A DNA stretch of 41,292 nucleotides, taken from NCBI GenBank assembly GCA_937927875.1, contig CALEYV010000089.1:1-41292 (forward strand). The letters run 5' to 3'. This document shows positions 7,379 through 14,005 of this stretch, in pieces. Under the pieces are notes generated by a model. It worked only from the letters and a program-made list of their open reading frames with translations, made no database searches and was not told where the DNA came from. Position numbers and translations under genes: made by a program. Positions within the stretch are counted from its first letter, which is position 1, and each line of letters starts with the position of its first letter. The DNA is from an uncultured Actinomycetes bacterium. GTDB lineage: Bacteria > Actinomycetota > Acidimicrobiia > IMCC26256 > PALSA-555.

Positions 7379-9091
7379 TTGACTGCCCTGCCCCCGGACT
7401 CAGCGCCCCGGCTCCGCATCGGCCTCGAGACCGCCGGGCTCCTCGACCATGTCGACGCGGCCGTCATCGCCACCACGCTCGACGGCGTGATCCTGTACGC
7501 GAACCCGTACTGCGAGAAGCTCTACGGGCGAGCGCCGGACCTCCTCGTCGGGCAGCCGTCGGCCGAGTACTCGGCGGACCCGGTCTCCGCCGAGCTCACC
7601 CATGAGATCGGCCTCGCCATCCTCGCCGGCGAGAGCTGGGAAGGTGACTTCCGGGTTCGCCGCCCCGACGGGTCCGTCGTCGCGGTCCACGCGACCGACT
7701 CCCCGCTCTTCGACCCCGAGGGCGCGGTGGTCGGCGTCATGAGCCTCGCCTTCGACGTGACCGAGCAGCACGAGCGTGAAGCGCGGCTGGCCCGGCAGTA
7801 CGACATCGCGCGGTTCATGGCCGACGCCAGCGAGTTCCTGAGCTCGACGCTCGACTACCCGGAGAGTCTCCAGCGCCTGGCGGAGCTCTCGGTCCCCTTC
7901 CTCGCCGATCTCTGCCTGATCGACGTCGCCGACGGGCCCGAGATCCGCCGGATGGGCGCCGCGCACGCCGACCCGGAACGCCACGCCCTCGTCCGCGAGC
8001 TGGAGGCCCGGTACCCGCCGGACCCGCTCGGCGACCACCCCGCGGCGCGTGCGATCCAGCTCGGCGCCTCCGAGGTCCGGGACGACATGACCGACGACTT
8101 CCTGCGAGCCACGTGCCGAGACGACGAGCACTTCCAGATCGTGAAGCAGCTCGAGTTCACCTCGTACATGTGCGTCCCGCTCGTGGCGCGCGGCCACACC
8201 CTCGGCGCCTTCACCCTCGTGTCATCCGGCTCGGGTCGGCGGTTCGGGCCCCCCGACCTCCTGCTGGCCGAGGACTTCGCGCGCCGGGCCGCGCTCGCCC
8301 TCGACAACACCCGGCTGCTCGCGGAGCGCACCCGGGTTGCCCGCGCCCTCCAGGCGAGCCTCCTCCCGCCGACGCTCCCTGAGATCCCGGGCGTCCGGCT
8401 GGCGGCGCGTTACCGGCCGGCTGGTGCCGGCAACCAGGTCGGCGGGGACTTCTACGACGTGTTCCAGGTCGAGCCCGACCGGTGGGCGCTCGTGATGGGT
8501 GACGTGAGCGGGAAGGGCCCCGAGGCGGCCGCCGTCTCGGGCCTCGCCCGCCACACGATCCGCGCCGGCGCGCTGCGCGAGACCGTCCCCAGTCGGGTCC
8601 TGCATCTCCTGCACGAGGCCCTCTACCGGGACGAGAACATCGGCGACCGGTTCTGCACCGTCTGCCTCGGGCTGCTCACCGTCCCGGCCGGCCGCGCTCG
8701 TCGGCGCCGGCTGCGGCGGCGGGTCGCGATGGACCTCTCGTGCGGCGGTCATCCCCTCCCGGTCGTCGTCCGCCGGGACGGGACGCTCGAGGTGACCGAG
8801 TGTCGGGGGACGCTGCTCGGGATCACCGACCCGGTCACGCTCGTCGATCAGGACCTGCCGCTCGAGCGCGGCGACACGCTGGTGCTCTACACCGACGGCG
8901 TGACCGAGGCCCACGAGCCGGGCCGGGACCTGCTCGGGGAGCGCCGGCTGCTCGCGATCCTCGGGAACGGCGGTGGCACGCTCGACGAGCCCGACGAGCT
9001 CGCGGACCGGATCCTCGACGCCGCCCTCCACCAGTCGCGCGGGGAGCCCCGCGACGACATGGCGGTGCTGGTCGTCCAGATCGAGCCCTGA
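7379..9091 (+). CDS. PAS-GAF-PP2C (SpoIIE/RsbU-type) serine phosphatase
   Basis: This protein of about 570 residues has three modules in order. A PAS domain (about 15-125: VDAAVIATTLDGVILYANPYCEKLYG, then a PAC-like RRPDGSVVAVHATDSPLFD segment) is followed by a GAF domain (about 145-310) and a C-terminal PP2C phosphatase (about 335-565). Metal-binding aspartates are visible in GGDFYDVF, GDVSGKGPEAA, YTDGVTEA and DDMAVLVV. Such RsbU-like phosphatases dephosphorylate anti-anti-sigma factors in partner-switching stress pathways; no anti-sigma or STAS gene lies nearby. An Arg-rich insertion (GRARRRRLRRR) interrupts the phosphatase core. The TTG at 7379 is the first start just before the PAS domain, at near-leaderless distance from a -10-like TAACAT. 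Confidence 0.8.
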   Translation: MTALPPDSAPRLRIGLETAGLLDHVDAAVIATTLDGVILYANPYCEKLYGRAPDLLVGQPSAEYSADPVSAELTHEIGLAILAGESWEGDFRVRRPDGSVVAVHATDSPLFDPEGAVVGVMSLAFDVTEQHEREARLARQYDIARFMADASEFLSSTLDYPESLQRLAELSVPFLADLCLIDVADGPEIRRMGAAHADPERHALVRELEARYPPDPLGDHPAARAIQLGASEVRDDMTDDFLRATCRDDEHFQIVKQLEFTSYMCVPLVARGHTLGAFTLVSSGSGRRFGPPDLLLAEDFARRAALALDNTRLLAERTRVARALQASLLPPTLPEIPGVRLAARYRPAGAGNQVGGDFYDVFQVEPDRWALVMGDVSGKGPEAAAVSGLARHTIRAGALRETVPSRVLHLLHEALYRDENIGDRFCTVCLGLLTVPAGRARRRRLRRRVAMDLSCGGHPLPVVVRRDGTLEVTECRGTLLGITDPVTLVDQDLPLERGDTLVLYTDGVTEAHEPGRDLLGERRLLAILGNGGGTLDEPDELADRILDAALHQSRGEPRDDMAVLVVQIEP

Positions 9092-9172
9092 ACGCCGGGC
9101 GGGCGCGCCGTCACGGCGCGACCATCCCGGCCCTTATGTGAGACTGACGAGCGCCACCACGGGGGGGTCGCG

Positions 9173-10327
9173 ATGGAGTTCGGGATCTTCATCCAGGGCT
9201 ACGTCCCGCAGGCACGCCTCGAGGCGGTCGGCGAGGTCGCCGAGCACGAGGCGCTCCTCAACGAGGCCGACCTGGTGCGGGTCGCCGACGACCGGCGCTG
9301 GAAGTACTGCTGGGTGGTGGAGCACCACTTCCTGACCCAGTACTCGCACCTGTCCGACAGCGCGTCCTACCTCGGGTACCTGGCCGCGATCACGAACCGA
9401 ATCCACATCGGATCCGGCATCTTCAACCTCAACCCGCAGGTGAACCACCCGGCCCGCATCGCCGAGCGGGCCGCCATGCTCGACCACCTCTCGGACGGGC
9501 GCTTCGAGCTCGGGACCGGCCGCGGCGCCGGGACCCGCGAGGTCACCGGCTTCGACATCGCCAGCACCGACCTGACGAAGGCGCCGTGGGACGAGGTGAT
9601 CCGCGAGCTGCCGAAGATGTGGCGCGAGACCGAGTACGCCCACGACGGCCCCGCGTTCCGCCTCCCCTATCCGAACGAGCAGATGCCGACCCGCAACGTG
9701 CTGCCGAAGCCGTGGAAGAAGCCGCACCCCCCGCTGTGGGTGGCGGCCGGCAACCCGCCCACCTACGAGAAGGCGGCCCGGCTCGGCCTCGGCGTGCTCG
9801 GCTTCAACGTCGCGGCGGTGAAGGACATGGAGCCGATGGTGCGGGCCTACAAGGACCACATCGCGGCGGCCGAGCCGGTCGGCGACTACGTGAACGACAA
9901 CGTGATGATCACGAACGGGCTCGTGTGCCTCGAGGACGGGCAGCGAGCGCGCCAGGTGGCGTGCCAGATGGGCATCAGCTACCTGCAGAGCCTCGTCTTC
10001 TACTACCACGACACGTTCCCGAAGGTGGAGGGGGTGCCGGTGTGGCCGGAGCACTTCCCCGAGCCGACCCTCGAGGACATCGAGATGCGCATCCAGGAGG
10101 GCTACCTGCTCTGCGGCGACCCGGACGAGGTGCTCGAGCAGGTCCGGCGCTACGAGAGCATCGGCTGCGACCAGCTCGTGTTCGGCATGCCGCTCAACAT
10201 GTCGTGGGCCGACGCGCGCGAGACGCTGCAGCTGTTCGGCGACCACATCGTGCCGAAGCTCGACCCCGACCCGACCCACCGCTCGAGCCGGTTCCGCGAC
10301 GCCGCCGCGGCCGCCGTCTCGTCTTGA
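9173..10327 (+). CDS. LLM-class (luciferase-like) flavin/F420-dependent oxidoreductase
   Basis: This 384-residue protein is a luciferase-like monooxygenase TIM barrel using reduced flavin or F420. Visible family segments are EFGIFIQGYVP at the N-terminus, VVEHHFL, ARIAERAAMLDHLSDGRFELGTGRG, PHPPLWVAAGNP and DQLVFGMPLNMS. Length suits the bacterial LLM family, and actinobacterial members are often F420-linked, but the cofactor is not certain. The ATG at 9173 gives the canonical start and a G-run lies upstream. It is followed after 27 nt by the putative selenoprotein redoxin, so the two are probably co-transcribed and may act in one redox process. Confidence 0.85.
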   Translation: MEFGIFIQGYVPQARLEAVGEVAEHEALLNEADLVRVADDRRWKYCWVVEHHFLTQYSHLSDSASYLGYLAAITNRIHIGSGIFNLNPQVNHPARIAERAAMLDHLSDGRFELGTGRGAGTREVTGFDIASTDLTKAPWDEVIRELPKMWRETEYAHDGPAFRLPYPNEQMPTRNVLPKPWKKPHPPLWVAAGNPPTYEKAARLGLGVLGFNVAAVKDMEPMVRAYKDHIAAAEPVGDYVNDNVMITNGLVCLEDGQRARQVACQMGISYLQSLVFYYHDTFPKVEGVPVWPEHFPEPTLEDIEMRIQEGYLLCGDPDEVLEQVRRYESIGCDQLVFGMPLNMSWADARETLQLFGDHIVPKLDPDPTHRSSRFRDAAAAAVSS

Positions 10328-10354
10328 CCGCCAACCCGCACTGGAGCTGAGCCT

Positions 10355-11425
10355 GTGATCCTCACCGACCTCGAGATCGGTGCTGACGAGTTCGCGTCGC
10401 GCACCGGCTGGTCGATCAAGCCCGAGGGGGCGTGCAAGGAGGAACTCTGCGTCCCGCTCCCGTCGACGGCTGCGCCGGCGCCGGGGACGGTGGACGTCGC
10501 GGTCGTCGCCGGGGTGCTCGGCATGCCGATCGCCCGCGACGACGCGCACGGGCTGGTGGCGGTCGGGCCCGAGACGGCGGTGACGGGCCGGGCGCTCACC
10601 ACCGCCCGCGCCCCCGAGCTCGAGCTCCCCGACGTCGACGGCCAGCCGTTCCGGCTCGCCAGCCTCCGCGGCCAGAAGGTGATGCTCCTCGCCTGGGCCT
10701 CCTGGTGAGGCTGCCGCTTCGACCTGCCCGTGTGGCAGGAGCTGCGGACCGAGCTGCACCCCCAGGGTCTCGAGGTCGTCGCGGTCGCCCTCGACGTCGA
10801 CCCGGAGGCGGCGCGGCCGTTCATCGAGGCGGCCCAGCCCGAGCACCCGTCGCTGATCGACCAGGCCCACGTGATGGACGAGCGGTTCGGCGTCGTCAAC
10901 GTCCCGAACGGGCTGTGGATCGACGAGGACGGGGTCATCGTGCGCCCCGCCGAGCCGGCCTTCCCGGGCCGCAACCCGGTGCTCGAGCAGCTGCGGGAGG
11001 TCGACATCACGACCTTGCCCGAGGAGACGGCGGCGATGCTGGCTGAGGCCCGCAAGATCAAGACCGATCCCGAGGGCTACCTCGCCATGCTGAAGGACTG
11101 GGTGGAGCTCGGCGCGTCGAGCCGCTTCGCGCTGAGCCCAGACGAGGTCGTGCGGCGATCGCAGCCCCGCGACGCCGACGAGGCGCGGGCGGCGGCCGAG
11201 TTCGAGCTCGGTCAGCACTTCGAACGGGCCGGCGACCATGCGGCCGCGATCCCGCACTGGCGGGCCGCGCACCGCCTCTACCCCGACAACTGGACGTACA
11301 AGCGCCAGGCGTGGGAGCTCGAGGACCCGATGCGCCAAGGCCACACCGACGCCTACGACGGCTCCTGGTACGAGGACGTCCTGCAGATCGGCGCCGAGAA
11401 CTACTACCCGCCGATCACGCCCTGA
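10355..11425 (+). CDS. Thioredoxin-fold redoxin, probable selenoprotein (UGA at Sec118)
   Basis: Read through one in-frame TGA at 10706-10708, this is a 356-residue protein. The N-terminal 85 residues (TGWSIKPEGACKEELCVPL) precede a TlpA/AhpC-like redoxin domain at about 88-235: PELELPDVDGQPF, VMLLAWASW, then TGA, then GCRFDLPVWQ, and a NVPNGLWID cis-Pro loop. The TGA takes the place of the first redox-active cysteine, giving U-G-C at 118-120. Coding character, family match and frame continue after it for 239 codons. A hairpin resembling a bacterial SECIS starts right after the TGA. A helical, TPR-like C-terminus (GDHAAAIPHWRAAHRLYPDN) completes it. Without Sec readthrough it would be two fragments; a nonsense mutation or sequencing error of TGC is the alternative. 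It sits between an LLM oxidoreductase and an amidohydrolase. Confidence 0.75.
10709..10750 (+). promoter_or_regulatory. Candidate bacterial SECIS element
   Basis: Immediately 3' of the in-frame TGA, CCTGCC (10723-10728) and GGCAGG (10734-10739) pair around the loop CGTGT. An outer CCGC (10714-10717)/GCGG (10744-10747) stem is separated by a small internal loop. The apical loop starts 20 nt after the TGA and has a G at its second position, agreeing with the bacterial SECIS rule as I know it (G in the first two loop bases, roughly 16-37 nt from UGA). SelB binding is inferred. Confidence 0.55.
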
Positions 11426-11469
11426 CGACGCGGCGCGACTCGCCGCCGGTGCTGCGACCGGCCGCACGG

Positions 11470-11475
11470 TAACGT
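11470..11475 (+). promoter_or_regulatory. Candidate -10 element TAACGT
   Basis: TAACGT lies 33 nt upstream of the amidohydrolase ATG at 11509, within the 83-nt gap after the redoxin gene. AAGGA at 11496-11500 is the matching ribosome-binding site. It suggests the amidohydrolase can be transcribed independently of the redoxin. Confidence 0.35.
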
Positions 11476-11508
11476 CGAACGCGGCCGACACGACCAAGGA
11501 CCGCCCGC

Positions 11509-12639
11509 ATGACGCTGCTCACCATCTCCGCCGACTCGCACGTCACCGAGCCCGGCGACTGCTACGTCGACCGGATCGACCCCCGGTACCGGGACCGGGC
11601 GCCGCGCGCCGACACCGACGAGAAGATGGGCGCGGTGATGGTCATCGACGAGGGCCGGGCCCGGATCCCGTACGGGATGATCGCCGCTGCCGGCCGGCCC
11701 GTTGAGAGCATCCACCCCTTCAACTTCGTCGGGTGGGACGAGCTGCACCCCGGCGGCTGGGACCCGAAGGCCCGTCTCGACGAGCAGCGACGCGACGGCG
11801 TGTCGGTCGAGGTGCTGTACCCGTCGGTCGGGATGCTGCTCTGCAACCACCCCAACGTCGACTACAAGAAGGCCTGCTTCGACGCCTACAACGAGTGGAT
11901 CACCGAGTTCCAGGGCCACGCCCCCGACCGGCTCCTCGGCCTCGGCCAGACCGCGCTGCGCAGCGTCGAGGAGGGCATCGAGGACCTGCAGCGCATCAAG
12001 GAGCTCGGGCTCCGGGGCGTGATGATGCCGGGCTACGCGGGCTGCTCGGACGACGGCGACTACGACGACCGCCGATGGGACCCGTTCTGGCGGGCCGCCA
12101 CGGAGCTCGACCTGCCGCTGTCGTTCCACATCCTCACCAACAACGACAACCTGACCCGGCCGCCGTACCGGGGTCCGCGCATGAACAGCTTCCTCGGGAT
12201 CATCCGCGGCTGTCAGGACATCATCGGCACCCTGGTCTTCGGCGGCGTGTTCGAGCGGCACCCGGACCTGCGCGTCGTGTGCGTCGAGGCCGACGCGGGC
12301 TGGGCGCCGCACTGGATGTACCGGGCCGACCACGCCTACACGCGCCACCGTAACTGGCTGACCGCCGACACCTCGCTCACCCAGCTCCCGAGCGCCTACT
12401 TCCGCGAGAACGTGTACGTCACCTTCCAGGACGACTGGGTCGCGTTTCGTGTGACCGACCTGCTGAACCACGAGCGCCTCATGTGGGCCAACGACCACCC
12501 GCACAGCGACGCCACCTGGCCCAACTCGCAGGCGGTCCTCGCCGAGCAGACGGCGGGCCTCGACCCGACCGTCCGCGACGACATCGTGTGGCGGAACTGC
12601 GCACGGCTCTACCACCTCCCGGAGCCGCAGCCGGTCTGA
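11509..12639 (+). CDS. Amidohydrolase-2 family metal-dependent hydrolase (paralogue 2)
   Basis: This 376-residue Amidohydro_2 protein begins ISADSHVTEPGD, the D-x-H variant of the N-terminal metal motif. It has SFHILTNND (ligand His), GVFERHPDLRVVCVEADAGWAPHW and a terminal WANDHPHSDATWP motif whose Asp completes the site. Its segment VEVLYPSVGMLL parallels the other two paralogues. The ATG at 11509 has AAGGA nine bases upstream. It follows the redoxin after 83 nt and converges on the NYN gene with only 6 nt between stops. The reaction is unknown; family members include decarboxylases and hydrolases of ring-cleavage products. Confidence 0.8.
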   Translation: MTLLTISADSHVTEPGDCYVDRIDPRYRDRAPRADTDEKMGAVMVIDEGRARIPYGMIAAAGRPVESIHPFNFVGWDELHPGGWDPKARLDEQRRDGVSVEVLYPSVGMLLCNHPNVDYKKACFDAYNEWITEFQGHAPDRLLGLGQTALRSVEEGIEDLQRIKELGLRGVMMPGYAGCSDDGDYDDRRWDPFWRAATELDLPLSFHILTNNDNLTRPPYRGPRMNSFLGIIRGCQDIIGTLVFGGVFERHPDLRVVCVEADAGWAPHWMYRADHAYTRHRNWLTADTSLTQLPSAYFRENVYVTFQDDWVAFRVTDLLNHERLMWANDHPHSDATWPNSQAVLAEQTAGLDPTVRDDIVWRNCARLYHLPEPQPV

Positions 12640-12645
12640 CCGAGG

Positions 12646-13101
12646 TCAGGCGGTCGACCCGGCCCCGTCGTCGAGGCGATCGAGCGCGGCGCGCAGCGTG
12701 GCGGCCCCGTGCACCTCCGCGCCCCGCTGGCGCGCCCGATCAGCCAGGTCGCGGTCCGAGGTGATCACCCACACCGGGGGCGATGACGGCCTGGTGGCCA
12801 GCAGCTCGACCAGCCGGTCGTCGCCCGCGTTGCGTCCCCGGCGAGTGGCGTAGACGACGCGGATCCCGTCGTGTTCGCCCTCCGGCAGGTCGCGGAGCGG
12901 AGGGCCGTCGAGCACGAGCGTGATCGGCTGGCCCGACGTGGCGGCGAGGCGCTGCAGTCGCGCCCCGAGCTTGCGGATCGCCCCCGGTCGGTCGCGCCAC
13001 CAGCCGTCAGGCGTCGCGCCGATGACGTTCATGCCGTCGACGACGAGGTGCACTCCCGGCGGGATCGGCGCCGGCGGGCGCGAGCCGCGCCGACCCGTCA
13101 C
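12646..13101 (-). CDS. NYN/YacP-like PIN-fold RNase
   Basis: This 151-residue protein matches the NYN domain family (YacP/Rae1-like, PIN fold), metal-dependent RNases. Acidic active-site positions are visible in HLVVDGMNVIG, LVLDGPP, RNAGDDRLVELL and WVITSDRDLADRA. The family acts on mRNA or ribosome-associated RNA in other bacteria; the target here is unknown. The GTG at 13101 overlaps the stop of the upstream 31-residue ORF (GTGA), implying translational coupling. A longer frame upstream is the shadow of that small gene. Confidence 0.75.
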   Translation of the reverse strand: MTGRRGSRPPAPIPPGVHLVVDGMNVIGATPDGWWRDRPGAIRKLGARLQRLAATSGQPITLVLDGPPLRDLPEGEHDGIRVVYATRRGRNAGDDRLVELLATRPSSPPVWVITSDRDLADRARQRGAEVHGAATLRAALDRLDDGAGSTA

Positions 13102-13193
13102 TTCGTGACGGCGTCGAAGAGCTGGAACCCTCCGTAGATGCCGCCGAAGATGGCGGCGATGTGCAGCGCCAGGATGAAGAGGCGGCTGGTCAT
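13098..13193 (-). CDS. 31-residue single-pass membrane peptide
   Basis: This short gene encodes a 31-residue peptide starting MTSRLFILALHIAAIFGG and ending FDAVTK. It is one predicted TM helix (residues about 5-24, with a GGIYGG motif that would favour helix packing) between short charged ends. Its ATG overlaps the stop of the SHOCT gene (ATGA) and its TGA overlaps the GTG of the NYN gene (GTGA). This double overlap argues strongly that it is translated. No family is recognised. It could tether or regulate its neighbours. Confidence 0.65.
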   Translation of the reverse strand: MTSRLFILALHIAAIFGGIYGGFQLFDAVTK

Positions 13194-13918
13194 GTGCTCC
13201 CTCCGATCGCTTTGCGCTTGGCTTCCTCGTACTCGGTGTCGGTGAGCTCGCCCCGCTTGTGCAGAGACGCCAGCTTCTCGAGCTCGCCGGCGACGTCACC
13301 GCCGGGCTTCGAGGCGGTGCTGACCCGGGTCGACGTGGACGTGGTCGCGGCGGGTGCGGTCACGGTCGGGGTCGTCATCGGCCACGCCGGCGCGGTCGAC
13401 GTGCCGGTGGGCGTGCTGAGCCCGACCCCGGTCGCCCCGATCCACGGCGTCCCGGTGCCGGTCGTCCCCGAATCGTCGGATTCGCCGCGGAGGGCTCGGA
13501 ACATGGCGGGGACGACCCACACCAGCGGCACCCCGCCCATGATGATGAAGAGGACGCCGGGGATGAGCTGGCCGTAGGAGACGCCGCCGCCGACCGGGTT
13601 GATGATCCCGTAGTCGATGAAGTTCCAGCCGAGGGTCAGGAACAGCGCCGACCAGGCCAGGAGGAGCACCGACCGGCCTCCGGCCATGGTGCAGAAGGCG
13701 AAGAGGCCGAGGAAGATGAGGCCGCCGAAGATCGAGAGCGGAATCAAGCCGCTGATGCCCTTCGGGCACGTGTGGGCGATCTGGTAGGGGCCGCCCGAGG
13801 CGCAGAAGCCGCCGATCTTCTCGACCGAGCGCATCGAGCGCGACAGCAGCGTGACGCTGAAGGCGACCCCGGCGATCCCCACCAGGCTGCCCACCATCCG
13901 CAGCACCGAACGTCCCAC
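13190..13918 (-). CDS. Membrane protein with C-terminal SHOCT domain
   Basis: This 242-residue protein has about four TM helices in the first 140 residues (GSLVGIAGVAFSVTLL, SIFGGLIFLGLFAFCT, LLLAWSALFLTLGW, LIPGVLFIIMGGVPLVWVV). A Thr/Pro/Ser-rich linker follows, then a C-terminal SHOCT motif (ELEKLASLHKRGELTDTEYEEAKRK in two overlapping parts). SHOCT modules are short helical oligomerisation tails common in actinobacteria. Two Cys sit in the first outer loop (GGFCASGG and AHTCPKG). The GTG at 13918 is preceded by GAGGG and a TACAAA hexamer. It heads a three-gene overlapping operon with the 31-residue peptide and NYN nuclease. A 17-nt palindrome lies about 36 nt upstream of the start. Confidence 0.75.
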   Translation of the reverse strand: MGRSVLRMVGSLVGIAGVAFSVTLLSRSMRSVEKIGGFCASGGPYQIAHTCPKGISGLIPLSIFGGLIFLGLFAFCTMAGGRSVLLLAWSALFLTLGWNFIDYGIINPVGGGVSYGQLIPGVLFIIMGGVPLVWVVPAMFRALRGESDDSGTTGTGTPWIGATGVGLSTPTGTSTAPAWPMTTPTVTAPAATTSTSTRVSTASKPGGDVAGELEKLASLHKRGELTDTEYEEAKRKAIGGST

Positions 13919-13925
13919 GGCCCTC

Positions 13926-13931
13926 TTTGTA
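13926..13931 (-). promoter_or_regulatory. Candidate -10 hexamer TACAAA of the SHOCT operon
   Basis: On the minus strand TACAAA ends 7 nt before the GTG at 13918, so transcription would start at or next to the start codon. GAGGG lies within the spacer and could instead serve as a ribosome-binding site for a longer transcript. Confidence 0.3.
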
Positions 13932-13953
13932 GACGACGGGCGGCAAGGGGGCC

Positions 13954-13970
13954 TGAGTACCTGGTACTCA
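13954..13970. promoter_or_regulatory. 17-nt palindromic operator candidate
   Basis: TGAGTACC, a central T and GGTACTCA form a perfect 8-bp dyad. It lies 36-52 nt upstream of the SHOCT gene start on the minus strand, close to where a -35 region would fall relative to the TACAAA hexamer. This placement suits binding by a dimeric repressor or activator (TetR, GntR or PadR class); the factor is not identified. Confidence 0.5.
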
Positions 13971-14005
13971 ACCGGCTCCGCAGCGTCGGCTGACGGCCCC
14001 GCAGG

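Noticed and set aside
10730..11425. A separate CDS starting at GTG 10730 after the TGA
   Set aside because: The GTG lies in the loop of the SECIS-like hairpin, has no ribosome-binding site, and would start in the middle of the thioredoxin fold without the active site.
9134..11497. 787-residue minus-strand open frame
   Set aside because: It lies antisense to the LLM and redoxin genes, with low-complexity Arg/Val composition typical of GC-rich shadow frames.
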